From positions 1,684-41,674 of the forward strand of contig CYKH01001596.1 of the NCBI GenBank assembly GCA_001460835.1: a stretch of DNA of 39,991 nucleotides, given 5' to 3'. Positions 8,662 through 17,071 of the stretch are shown piece by piece. Source of the stretch: Bodo saltans. Taxonomy: Eukaryota > Euglenozoa > Kinetoplastea > Eubodonida > Bodonidae. Within the stretch, counting starts at the first letter, position 1. Every line of letters begins with the position of its first letter. Under the pieces are notes generated by a model, which was not told the origin of the DNA, ran no database searches, and worked only from the letters and a program-made list of their open reading frames with translations. A program made the translations under genes and the position numbers.

Positions 8662-9510
8662 ATGAGTGAGCAACAGGATCAGGTTCGTGCAACAGAGTTG
8701 GCAGGCTACTTCAAGAGTCTTCGACTCGATCGGGATGTTCACGACGCGGAGGCTTCAACTTCTCGGGCTGATGCCAGTATCACGGACGAACATTTTAGAA
8801 AAATCACGACTCAGGCGAATCACACTTCACCAGCGAGTGCTGGAGACGCCCACAGGCCGCAGAGAGCGGTGCAAATGTCGTCGTTTTACCTGCTACCACT
8901 TCTAAAACCTGAGCATAGAGACAAGAATACTCTCGTCTTAGACCTAGATGAAACGCTTGTTCACAGCAGCTCCTCTCGTGCAAGCCACAATCCTGACAGT
9001 GGCCACGACATAAAGCTGCCACTTATCCTCGATGACGGGCAACGATGCGAAGTATTTGTGAAGCTCCGCCCATTTGTGCACGATTTTCTGAGATCTGTCG
9101 GAGAGATGTTTGAGGTTGTCGTGTTCACAGCGAGCGTCTCGAAGTATGCGTCGCCACTTATTTCTGTTCTAGACCCTGAGGGAAAATACTGCCATCATCG
9201 ATTATATCGAGAGCACTGTACTGAAACACCAGGCACCACAAACAGCATCAATTATGTCAAAGATCTCACTCTGCTTGGAAGGTCTCTGAATAAAGTGATC
9301 ATCATTGATAACAGTCCAATAGCTTACCTTTTCCAACCTCGAAATGCAATTCCATGCACATCATGGCACGGGGATACGGATGACAACGAACTCCCTCAAT
9401 TCCTTCCGCTTTTGCAACTTTTGTCTGTTGTTGACGACGTGTATCCGATCTTGGATGCATATCATGGACTACTCTTAAAGAGCCAACATGTGAAACCAAC
9501 AAGTGAATGA
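8662..9510 (+). CDS. FCP/SCP-type (HAD superfamily) protein phosphatase
   Basis: Protein of 282 residues from the ATG at 8662. The frame opens earlier, at a GTG at 8512, but that would overlap the upstream gene and precede the splice acceptor. The catalytic signature LDLDETLVHSS places the nucleophile Asp near residue 94 and the second Asp at 96. FTASVSKYASPLISVLDP (about 155-175) and VIIIDNSP with Asp near 216 complete the HAD active site. This is the CTD-small-phosphatase/Dullard/TIM50 group (NIF domain), which removes phosphate from serine/threonine, classically of the RNA polymerase II tail. Kinetoplastid Pol II lacks canonical heptads, so the substrate is open. No membrane span is seen, which argues against Dullard or TIM50. 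Confidence 0.9.
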   Translation: MSEQQDQVRATELAGYFKSLRLDRDVHDAEASTSRADASITDEHFRKITTQANHTSPASAGDAHRPQRAVQMSSFYLLPLLKPEHRDKNTLVLDLDETLVHSSSSRASHNPDSGHDIKLPLILDDGQRCEVFVKLRPFVHDFLRSVGEMFEVVVFTASVSKYASPLISVLDPEGKYCHHRLYREHCTETPGTTNSINYVKDLTLLGRSLNKVIIIDNSPIAYLFQPRNAIPCTSWHGDTDDNELPQFLPLLQLLSVVDDVYPILDAYHGLLLKSQHVKPTSE

Positions 9511-9620
9511 TGTGTACCAAAGTTTTCAGTGTCAAGACTATTCTGAGAAACGCAAAATCTGTTACAGTGTGTCAGCTTTATCATATTTGATCTGTTTACC
9601 CAAGCATCATACATTAGGCT

Positions 9621-10058
9621 ATGACCATTCAGTTCGTCCTTCTCGTCAATAAGCAAGGCCAAACGCGCCTCGCTCAGTACCTCAATTTTATGAGCATCAC
9701 TGAGAGAACAGCACTCGAGGGTGAAGTAGTAAGGAAGTGTTTGCAACGGCGTGAGTCGGACAGCAGCTTCATCGAACATTTATCGTACAAACTCGTTTAC
9801 CGGCGATATGCATCGCTTTTCTTTATCGTAGGAGTTGACGGCGAAGAGAATGAGCTCTCTGTACTAGAATTCATTCATTGCGTTGTCGAAACATTCGACA
9901 AGTACTTCGAAAACGTGTGTGAGCTTGATGTGATGTTCAATGTTGAGAAAGCTCACTTTATTCTAGAAGAAATGATGTCACAAGGAAACGTGTCGGAGAC
10001 AAACAAAATGAATGTTCTTCAGACACTAGTTTTGATGGATAAAGATGGGAAGAAGTAG
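9621..10058 (+). CDS. AP4S1: AP-4 adaptor complex sigma subunit
   Basis: Protein of 145 residues, the normal length for clathrin-adaptor small chains. It starts with IQFVLLVNKQGQTRLAQY, continues with YRRYASLFFIVGVDGEENE, and contains ELDVMFNVEKAHFILEEM, all hallmarks of the sigma longin fold. The VNKQGQTRL beginning, the ALEGEVVRKCL segment, and the ending around VLMDKDGKK resemble sigma-4 more than sigma-1, -2 or -3, so I call AP-4. AP-4 sorts cargo at the trans-Golgi network without clathrin. The other AP-4 subunits are not in the window. The alternative is a divergent sigma-1. Confidence 0.82.
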   Translation: MTIQFVLLVNKQGQTRLAQYLNFMSITERTALEGEVVRKCLQRRESDSSFIEHLSYKLVYRRYASLFFIVGVDGEENELSVLEFIHCVVETFDKYFENVCELDVMFNVEKAHFILEEMMSQGNVSETNKMNVLQTLVLMDKDGKK

Positions 10059-10086
10059 GATGTGTGATGCGTTCCATTGCTCGAGT

Positions 10087-10159
10087 ATTTTCCGCTTCCC
10101 CCCTTGACACAAAATTGTTGCTGTATTGTATTTGAATGTTTTCTGGTTTCATCCTCAAG
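10087..10159 (+). promoter_or_regulatory. Predicted spliced-leader acceptor deciding the start of the next gene
   Basis: After the C/T tract at 10087-10105, the first AG is at 10158-10159. An in-frame ATG at 10136 lies before this AG and would be removed by trans-splicing; the next ATG, at 10169, is taken as the start. Confidence 0.55.
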
Positions 10160-10168
10160 TTGATACCA

Positions 10169-10570
10169 ATGACTCAAATCGGCGTAAGAACTGTTCAAAC
10201 ACCGGCTAAGACCAGCGGTGAGCACTTCGAGGTCATTGAGGAGAATCCATTTCGAAGCGTGATGCTCAGAGTCACTGGTATTTGGTGCCGTTTCTCTGAT
10301 TTTGCACGGACGCCAGGCATTCTTTGCATGGCTACCCTGTGGTGGGGGATGTATCCGAGATTTGCTCGATTTCGCCACAATAACATCCGACGGTATCGCA
10401 GAAAACAAGTTGAATACCGTGAAGGACTCTTTCACACAAAAAACATCACTAAGATTCGTGATCCGAACGAAGTTCGGCCAGGCTGGAAGGGATGGGCTGG
10501 ATTTTTCGTGCTTGCTCGCGGATTTCAAGATGCGACAGAAATGCCAGAGATGCAATCTTTCCCAACGTAG
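10169..10570 (+). CDS. Hypothetical protein, possible single membrane span
   Basis: Protein of 133 residues from the ATG at 10169 (an in-frame ATG at 10136 would add 11). A hydrophobic segment (PGILCMATLWWGMYP) sits near residues 50-64 and is followed by a strongly basic stretch (RFARFRHNNIRRYRRKQ). The C-terminal part has WKGWAGFFVLARG. Basic residues beside one short span and the small size resemble accessory subunits of mitochondrial inner-membrane complexes, but I recognise no family. It sits between the AP-4 sigma gene and another unknown with normal spacing, so it is very probably a real gene. Confidence 0.7.
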   Translation: MTQIGVRTVQTPAKTSGEHFEVIEENPFRSVMLRVTGIWCRFSDFARTPGILCMATLWWGMYPRFARFRHNNIRRYRRKQVEYREGLFHTKNITKIRDPNEVRPGWKGWAGFFVLARGFQDATEMPEMQSFPT

Positions 10571-10678
10571 TTCAGCAGTTCCCTTGTTTCAACATCAAAA
10601 GAAAATTATCAATTGGATTCCGTGATGTCCTCACAGTATTATTGAAATCAAAATTGAGTCCTTTGCGTTTCAAAAGTT

Positions 10679-11467
10679 ATGGAGAAACCAGAATTGTATG
10701 TTGTTGCTTCGGGATGTCCTAAGTTCAGCACAATTGATGGGCGACACAGTTGTTATGTCGTTCCCCCTCATCCGTTGGTACCAGTACCGTTGTACAGCGA
10801 AGTGTCGCCCATCCAATCGATCACGCATTCAATTGGTGAGAACCCTTGTCGAATCCCTCAGTTGTTTCGTGGGATGAAAGTCATTGCCATTGCTCGAGGC
10901 GTCGTTGAAGTCACTGATTCAGTACTAGGACGAAATACGTTTTGTGCACCAGCAGCGTTCTTGGTGGACTCTTCAACTGGTGTCTTGCTGCAAATTGATC
11001 AAAGCGCTGATGCGATTGTTGTTCAAATTGAGATAGCTGTCACCTCGTCTTCCTCATCCCCAAAGCTGTTGGTTCCAGTCGTTGGCGGAACGAGCGAGTG
11101 CAGCCAATTTCACTGGCCAGGGTTGCCGCTGGTGGTTGATGTACTAACTTTGAACCCTCAGACGTCAGTTACTCTCCCTGGTAATTTGGACGGCGTGGTT
11201 GAGTGCACTGTCTTTGCAGATGGTTTCGGAAGAGTAGGCGCTGGGGTCACTGAGGAATACTTCTCCCCTGGGTCCGTTGCGTACCGGAACATTCATCCCC
11301 AATCTCCTTGTCTCACTGTTCAAAGCAAGGAGCTAGTTTTTGGTGCGCGTGTAACTTTCGGAAATATTGAAGCTGGAGCGAGACAAGTATCGACTGTTCC
11401 AGTGACGGAGAAGCTTGATTACAACAAAGGGCTATTCTTCAAGCCAATTTCGCGAGTCGATGTGTAG
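10679..11467 (+). CDS. Hypothetical beta-rich protein
   Basis: Protein of 262 residues with no signal peptide or membrane span. It is rich in Val, Ser, Gly and Pro with many short predicted strands. Repeated turns such as VPVVGG, LPLVVD, VTLPG and VTFGNIEAGA suggest a beta-sandwich or jelly-roll fold, but I recognise no domain and see no catalytic signature. The ATG follows an AG by two bases. Normal spacing and an uninterrupted frame support it as a gene. Confidence 0.75.
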   Translation: MEKPELYVVASGCPKFSTIDGRHSCYVVPPHPLVPVPLYSEVSPIQSITHSIGENPCRIPQLFRGMKVIAIARGVVEVTDSVLGRNTFCAPAAFLVDSSTGVLLQIDQSADAIVVQIEIAVTSSSSSPKLLVPVVGGTSECSQFHWPGLPLVVDVLTLNPQTSVTLPGNLDGVVECTVFADGFGRVGAGVTEEYFSPGSVAYRNIHPQSPCLTVQSKELVFGARVTFGNIEAGARQVSTVPVTEKLDYNKGLFFKPISRVDV

Positions 11468-11571
11468 AGTTTTCAAATTTGAAAACTAGAACGAAGAATA
11501 ACGTTAACGGTTGGCGCTCACAGTGATTGAACCACCTTTTTCTTTTTTTTGGAGTTTAGGAAAATCATTAA

Positions 11572-12798
11572 ATGCCAGAGCAGGCGGCGAAGCCGGCGGC
11601 GGATGTTGCGCAGTCAATGCACGAGTTTTGGAGTACCCAGCCAGTGCCACAAGGCGAGAAAGAAGCCCAAGAGGGCCCACTCGAGAAGAAGACAGTCGAT
11701 GATGTTCCTAAGTCGCCTTACCCTATTGCATCAGTGCTGGAGTGGTGGGTCCCAGATGTCCTTGAATCAGAAGACGACTTGCGTCAAATTTACGAACTCC
11801 TTCGTGACAACTACGTCGAGGATGACGACTCGATGTTCCGATTCAACTACTCGCATGCTTTCCTGAAGTGGGCGTTAACTCCCCCCGGCTATGTGAAGGA
11901 ATGGCACGTTGCTGTGCGAAGGAAGAATGACAAGAGTGTCGTGGCGTTCATCTCTGGCATTCCTATCGACATCGCCGTGAAGCCGTCAGCCGGTGGCGAC
12001 GCTGAGGTAAGGAAGATGTGTGAAATCAATTTCCTGTGCATTCATAAGCGTCTTCGTGAGAAGAAACTGGCACCAATTCTGATCAAAGAAGTGACCCGCA
12101 GAGTGAACGTCCTTGATATTTGGCAAGCGGTGTACACGGCTGGAATTGTACTTCCAACTCCGTTTACGTCTGCGCAGTACTTCCACCGCTCACTCAACCC
12201 AGAAAAGCTAGTAGCCATTCGCTTCTCGAGGATTCCTCCTCAGTATGAAAAGTTTCAAAATCCGATGCAGATGATGAAGCGCAATTACGCCGTTCCAAAT
12301 GCCCCTGCTGTCCGAGGTTTCCGCGAGATGGAGGCAGGCGACGTCCCCGCGGTCAAATCCATTCTGAATGCATCATTAGCGAAATTCAGCGTTGCACCTA
12401 CTTTTACCGAAGAGGAGGTCCACCATTGGCTTTTGCCACGCGAGGGCGTTGTGTTCAGTTTCGTTGTTGCAGACTCAAATAACGTCGCTACCGATTTCGT
12501 AAGCTTCTACAGCCTCCCCTCCACTGTGATCGGCAACAGCAAGTACAATGAACTGAACGCTGCGTACACGTACTACTACTCCGCCAACACAGTGCCCATT
12601 AAAGTTCTCATGGGAGATGTGCTGTCTGCAGCAAAGGCGAAGGGATTTGACGTGGTCAACACGCTAGATATTCTTGACAATAAAGAGTTTCTGCAAGACC
12701 TCAAATTCGGCCCCGGTGATGGCAACCTTCACTACTACTTCTACAATTGGGGCTATCCCATTGTGCAGCCGAAGTCTGTGGGTTTAGTGATGCTGTAG
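11572..12798 (+). CDS. NMT: Glycylpeptide N-tetradecanoyltransferase (N-myristoyltransferase)
   Basis: Protein of 408 residues that transfers myristate from myristoyl-CoA to the N-terminal glycine of target proteins in the cytosol. HEFWSTQPVPQ opens the conserved core. LRDNYVEDDDSMFRFNYS (residues about 78-95) and the signature EINFLCIHKRLREKKLAP at 151-168 are diagnostic, as is KFGPGDGNLHYYFYNWG at 378-394. It ends in ...GLVML; the C-terminal carboxylate acts as catalytic base in this family. Trypanosomatid NMT is an essential, well-studied enzyme. A likely substrate, the kinase at 38103-39140 (begins MGSVVS), is encoded in the same window. Confidence 0.97.
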   Translation: MPEQAAKPAADVAQSMHEFWSTQPVPQGEKEAQEGPLEKKTVDDVPKSPYPIASVLEWWVPDVLESEDDLRQIYELLRDNYVEDDDSMFRFNYSHAFLKWALTPPGYVKEWHVAVRRKNDKSVVAFISGIPIDIAVKPSAGGDAEVRKMCEINFLCIHKRLREKKLAPILIKEVTRRVNVLDIWQAVYTAGIVLPTPFTSAQYFHRSLNPEKLVAIRFSRIPPQYEKFQNPMQMMKRNYAVPNAPAVRGFREMEAGDVPAVKSILNASLAKFSVAPTFTEEEVHHWLLPREGVVFSFVVADSNNVATDFVSFYSLPSTVIGNSKYNELNAAYTYYYSANTVPIKVLMGDVLSAAKAKGFDVVNTLDILDNKEFLQDLKFGPGDGNLHYYFYNWGYPIVQPKSVGLVML

Positions 12799-12921
12799 GA
12801 ATGCTTATTCGAATTAGTAATTTACTCCATCTAAGATGTATTCGTTGTTGACATGGCAGTGATGATCAACAGCGTTTTTTCTTTTTGTCGCGCGTGAATA
12901 CATAGATCTGTAGTACAAACA

Positions 12922-15231
12922 ATGTTCAACGCGGTTTTTTTTGAATCTGCTGGATATTTGAGCGCTTCCAATAAAGTTTCTTCCGCTGCAGAAAAGAAAA
13001 TAGGAAAGACGCACTCCGCGTTGACATGCGGGGTAGCTGCTCCCAGATCTGATGGAACTGTGTTTGCTGGAAGACAAGATGGAGAAGTGGTGGCATGGCA
13101 ATTATCTCGAGGGAAGTCCACTGCTGAAGACAAACCAACTCTCCAGTCAAAACTCAGAGTACTGGGCAATCACAAAGGCAGCGTCACGTGCCTCGCATAT
13201 TACCCCGCGAGAAAATTGTTATTCTCTGGCTCCTCTGACTCTCAAGTAGCAATGTGGGATCCTTTCCAAGTGTATCAACGATCAGGGACTGGATCTTCTG
13301 CAGCCCGACTGCAGTTGATGCCTGCGCACGATGCAACTGTCACAGCGATGGCTGTTCACTGCAATGTCTTGGTGACTGGGAGCGTGGACAAAACAGTGAA
13401 GATTTGGATGTTTGATGAGCGAAGAGAGGGTTTAGCTATTCCTTTGCTGATCGCTAAGCAAGCGTTTGTGTTTGACAACTGGATCACCACAATATTTTCC
13501 ACACTCACGAAGGCAACTGAGGTCCAAACAGAAGACATCTTCATTGGCGACGCCAGTGGAAACGTAACATCGCTCCACAGCGTGATGACTCCAATGATTC
13601 AGAAGGGCTCAGTGGAGGACAATGGTGTGCTGCAGGTGGAGCTTGTTCGACATAAACGACTCGCAGAGGGTGCACCGGCGCAGCCTGGATCGGGCGATGC
13701 AGTGCCCAAGTCAGTGACCGCTATTTTACCGATCCCAACAGTGAATTCGATGGTGACATTGGGCTTTGGCCACTACGCCCTCATCACCGACACCGTCAAA
13801 GGGTCTGTGTTGGGTCGAGTGGAGCACCCAGATTGTATTGGAAGTAGTGGCAAGAGTGCAAGCGCAACACGATTCGGAGCGGTGCTCTATTTGAGCCTGC
13901 GTGAAGAGATGATCCTGATGGACAATGCTGGGGCGGTCTTCCTGTGGGATAGCAGGACAAACCAATTTTTGTGTCAGAGGCCAGTTGGCCAAGGCAACCA
14001 CCGTGCTCGAGGCCTCATGGAGTTTCCGTCGCAACATGGGGCAGGAGCCTCGTACCTTCGGTCGGCAGATGAGCAGTTTCTTGTGTTGCTTGACGAGGGC
14101 ATTGAAATCATCAGTGTTGTGCATGTGAGAGCGGTGACAGAGCTGAAGGGTCACGAGGGGCGTGTAATTGGTGTCCAGGTGAACCACTTGTCTGAATACG
14201 CTGCCCTCAGCGTCACAACCGACGATGAGTCCCCTACACAAGGTCACGGCAGCGGAACCGAAACTCAGGATGTTGCGTTTGTGACTGCTGGAGTTGACAA
14301 CAAAGTGTGCCTTTGGTCGAGCAGATTATCACTAGTGAGATCGTTTACGGAGAAGTTTAGCGAGATCTCCAGCTTTTGCTTTCTCCCACACCTAGATTTT
14401 TGTGTCACAGGACACGATAACGGGAGCGTCAAGTTTTGGGGACTTGGCAGTGATCGCAGTGTTCGCTTCACCGCTCATGACAATACAATCTCCACAGTTG
14501 CAGAGGGCTTGCACAAACTTGAAAAGCGCACTAATGAAATTGTGCCGTGGCACCACTTGTTCACCATTTCGTATGATGGGTGCCTTGCGGTTTGGGAAAT
14601 GCCTGTAGAAAACAGCAAACCAAAGTGTGAGGGAAGAGTCCGTGTTTCGAACAGTGAGCTTGTGTGCGGTGTGTACGACCCTATTGCACATAGCTACATT
14701 GTTGGCGACAATGACGGTATTATCAGTATGTGGAGTGTGGACGAGTTGAAACCCCTTCGAAGGTTTCAGCACTCCCATATGTCAGGGGTCGGAAGGGTGC
14801 GACCTGCACACAGTGAGGCCGTCACGACGATCACACTAGATGGAAACATCGCCATCAGCGGAGGGGAGGATGGTCGGATCTTCATGTGGAATAGTGTCAG
14901 TGGCGAGTGTCTGAAGGAATTCAACACCACATCGGTTGCACCCGAGTACACAGCGGCGGCAGCGTCCGGCTGGGGTGAGATTCAGCAGCTTCACGTCAAC
15001 AACGAGACAGGTGACCTCATCGCATGCACGAGGTCAGGGGTGGTGCTGCAATTTGATCAGTCTTCTGGCCTCCCGACTGCGTTTTTCAAAGCTCAAACAG
15101 AGATCAGCGCACTCAGTATCAACCCATACGGACGTGAAGTGATCCTGGGCTTGGACTCGGGGTTCGTTGTCCGAGCACCGCTTACAATGTTCAAAGCACT
15201 TACAGTCGCATTTGACGACGATGTAGAGTAG
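12922..15231 (+). CDS. WD40-repeat protein
   Basis: Protein of 769 residues containing many WD40 blades. Examples are HKGSVTCLAYYP...LLFSGSSDSQVAMWD (about residues 85-115), AHDATVTAMAVH...LVTGSVDKTVKIW (about 135-165), VTAGVDNKVCLWSS (about 450), VTGHDNGSVKFWG (about 490), and AISGGEDGRIFMWN (about 645). The number of blades suggests two propellers, a form common in flagellar and intraflagellar-transport proteins and in trafficking coats. There is no membrane span and no coiled coil or alpha-solenoid at the C-terminus, which argues against coatomer and IFT coat subunits. No orthologue is recognised; WD40 identity is sure, function is not. Confidence 0.9.
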   Translation: MFNAVFFESAGYLSASNKVSSAAEKKIGKTHSALTCGVAAPRSDGTVFAGRQDGEVVAWQLSRGKSTAEDKPTLQSKLRVLGNHKGSVTCLAYYPARKLLFSGSSDSQVAMWDPFQVYQRSGTGSSAARLQLMPAHDATVTAMAVHCNVLVTGSVDKTVKIWMFDERREGLAIPLLIAKQAFVFDNWITTIFSTLTKATEVQTEDIFIGDASGNVTSLHSVMTPMIQKGSVEDNGVLQVELVRHKRLAEGAPAQPGSGDAVPKSVTAILPIPTVNSMVTLGFGHYALITDTVKGSVLGRVEHPDCIGSSGKSASATRFGAVLYLSLREEMILMDNAGAVFLWDSRTNQFLCQRPVGQGNHRARGLMEFPSQHGAGASYLRSADEQFLVLLDEGIEIISVVHVRAVTELKGHEGRVIGVQVNHLSEYAALSVTTDDESPTQGHGSGTETQDVAFVTAGVDNKVCLWSSRLSLVRSFTEKFSEISSFCFLPHLDFCVTGHDNGSVKFWGLGSDRSVRFTAHDNTISTVAEGLHKLEKRTNEIVPWHHLFTISYDGCLAVWEMPVENSKPKCEGRVRVSNSELVCGVYDPIAHSYIVGDNDGIISMWSVDELKPLRRFQHSHMSGVGRVRPAHSEAVTTITLDGNIAISGGEDGRIFMWNSVSGECLKEFNTTSVAPEYTAAAASGWGEIQQLHVNNETGDLIACTRSGVVLQFDQSSGLPTAFFKAQTEISALSINPYGREVILGLDSGFVVRAPLTMFKALTVAFDDDVE

Positions 15232-15300
15232 AGTTCATCGTTAGATTGTAGCATGCGATTGACTTGCACTAATGTTGGACCACTAGCGAAATCATTTGCC

Positions 15301-15316
15301 TTTGTTGTCTCTGCAG
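15301..15316 (+). promoter_or_regulatory. Predicted spliced-leader acceptor for the GT37-like gene
   Basis: A textbook pyrimidine tract ends in TGCAG, with AG at 15315-15316. The open frame begins at a TTG inside the region, so this acceptor moves the start to the ATG at 15341. Two tiny upstream ORFs lie between acceptor and start (15319-15324 and 15336-15344). Confidence 0.7.
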
Positions 15317-15340
15317 ACATGTAACGCTAACAATAATGAA

Positions 15341-16978
15341 ATGAAGTTGCATCGCCGGCTCGTTTTCATTATTCTTGCACTGCTCATCTCATGGCAGTTT
15401 TGGAATATTGTGTCATTGGCACCTAGCCCAGCACCTTTGCAGTCTCCGACGATCACGCTGGTTTCTCCAACAAGCACTGAATCAACGCAGCAGTCCGAAC
15501 CGGATAAGGATTTAGCAAACTTGCCAGAGAGGTGGGTAGAAACTTTGCTTCATTTTTACCGCCTTCACGGAGCCGACAACTACTGCTCTGAGGTTCGGCG
15601 GTTTGTCTTGGATACACTTGTAGCATCGGACTCAGCCTTTACCCCAGAATTAGCAGCACTCCTCCAACGACAACACCGAATGCACGAAGCTGTCGCTAAC
15701 GGCACACCCTTATCCAATCAAACGTACCTAATTTGGTCTCTTAGTGGAGGACTAGGGAATAGATTTCAGTCACTGGTGAGCACCTTCATGCTCGCCCTAC
15801 TATCGGAGAGAGTTTTGCTCCTAAAAGACTGGTTTACTCCGCTGCCCAAGAACTCCAAGCACAACAAGCCACTTATATTTCCGGCACCCTACACAGATGA
15901 GTATCAGTTGGAGGCGCTACAGAAACTCTTTTGGTTCTCAAACCCACTGGTTTCAGAATCACAACCGCGCGCTGAGAACTCGAAATTAATTTGTCCCATT
16001 TTTCCAATGATGACCGTCTCACAGTTCCAATCTCAATACCCGTCTCATTTTGGAGACGCCAAGCGTGCAGTGCCGTCGAAGCTGGGCCATGTTAAAATCG
16101 ACCTTTCTGCTCGGCACGACAAGAAACTTCTAAGGTGGACCAGAGTAGCTTGCGGAAATGTGTCCGATCACTCGAAAGACTCTGATACAAAGTTCAATAG
16201 CGATAGAATGCACTTCTTTTTCCCTGAAACGTTCGTCTACATTTGGACGAATCAGTATTTCCTACCATTGCTGTTTGCGAATCCGTTTCACGGGGCACAA
16301 ATGCGCAGACTACTGCCAGTGAAGCCGTACTCAACCTTATTAAGGCTGTTGGTGATTCCCTCTGCTGACGTAATGCGGCGAGTTGCATTGTTTTTTGACA
16401 TGCAAGAAAAGCGTTTCCCTCAGCAACCACTAGTGCCTGGAAAATACGTAGCCCTACAGGTTCGTGCGTTTTCTTTCCCAGAAATGCCAGACCTTGCAAA
16501 AGCTTTCCTAAAGTGCTTGAAGGGGAGTTCCAAACGGCACGGTGAACCTTTCTTTTTGGCATCGATGCATGAGCCAATTCGATCAGCGTTTGCATCAACG
16601 TACAATGCGTCGATCCTCCGTATGCAGTCGGAGAGGGTAGCTGGGGATCAACACACAGGAAAGGGGGCTGACGCTGATATTGAGGCACTGGTGGATATGC
16701 TGCTGCTCGCTCTAGGAAATAAGGTGTTCCTCTCTCCAGGTTCAACCTTTGGCACATTCTCAGCAGCATTTGGCGATATTCCAGCTGTTCGGGTGAATTG
16801 GAAGGAGATGAATAGCCAGCGCTCAGTTTGTGAAGCATTGTTGTCGCTACAACCCTGCTTTGGGTCGTGGTATAAGTATGACCATCTCTTCCAGCGAAGC
16901 AACCTTGGCTCCAACAGGAGCAACAACGATATCCCTTGTACACTGAGGCCGCTTCCAACGGATGTCATGTTTTGCTAG
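15341..16978 (+). CDS. Type II membrane glycosyltransferase resembling plant GT37 fucosyltransferases
   Basis: Protein of 545 residues. A short basic start (MKLHRR) is followed by one hydrophobic span (about residues 7-24) and a Ser/Pro/Thr-rich stem, the Golgi type II layout. The luminal part has SLSGGLGNRFQSLVSTFMLA (133-152), the hallmark of the GT37 family (plant FUT1 xyloglucan alpha-1,2-fucosyltransferase), in which GLGNR binds GDP-fucose. Further family-like segments are VALQVRAFSFPE near 372, LSPGSTFGTFSAAFG near 465-479 (compare the plant STFGYVAQGLG) and LQPCFGSWY near 507. The reaction is therefore probably transfer of fucose from GDP-fucose to a glycan. Overall similarity seems low, and other GLGNR-type fucosyltransferases (GT11, POFUT/NodZ group) are the alternatives. 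Confidence 0.7.
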   Translation: MKLHRRLVFIILALLISWQFWNIVSLAPSPAPLQSPTITLVSPTSTESTQQSEPDKDLANLPERWVETLLHFYRLHGADNYCSEVRRFVLDTLVASDSAFTPELAALLQRQHRMHEAVANGTPLSNQTYLIWSLSGGLGNRFQSLVSTFMLALLSERVLLLKDWFTPLPKNSKHNKPLIFPAPYTDEYQLEALQKLFWFSNPLVSESQPRAENSKLICPIFPMMTVSQFQSQYPSHFGDAKRAVPSKLGHVKIDLSARHDKKLLRWTRVACGNVSDHSKDSDTKFNSDRMHFFFPETFVYIWTNQYFLPLLFANPFHGAQMRRLLPVKPYSTLLRLLVIPSADVMRRVALFFDMQEKRFPQQPLVPGKYVALQVRAFSFPEMPDLAKAFLKCLKGSSKRHGEPFFLASMHEPIRSAFASTYNASILRMQSERVAGDQHTGKGADADIEALVDMLLLALGNKVFLSPGSTFGTFSAAFGDIPAVRVNWKEMNSQRSVCEALLSLQPCFGSWYKYDHLFQRSNLGSNRSNNDIPCTLRPLPTDVMFC

Positions 16979-17020
16979 GGTGGCTATTATTTTTAGAGAC
17001 CGTTGAGCTTACGGTGCTCA

Positions 17021-17064
17021 CTATTCTCCATATTTCTCTATTTCTTTGTTTCTTTTTCGTGCAG
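17021..17064 (+). promoter_or_regulatory. Predicted spliced-leader acceptor deciding the start of the Arg/Glu-rich protein
   Basis: A long C/T tract with few purines ends in GTGCAG, AG at 17063-17064, seven bases before the ATG at 17072. The frame is open further upstream from a TTG at 17003, but the hydrophobic translation there is just the pyrimidine tract. Confidence 0.75.
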
Positions 17065-17071
17065 GGAAACG

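Noticed and set aside
11511-11866. Two short Arg-rich + frames overlapping the start of the N-myristoyltransferase gene
   Set aside because: Out-of-frame readings of the NMT coding sequence; no ATG in a suitable context and no family.
16194-16958. Minus-strand frame of 254 residues inside the GT37-like gene
   Set aside because: Lies antisense to a frame with recognisable motifs and a membrane anchor; no family signature of its own.
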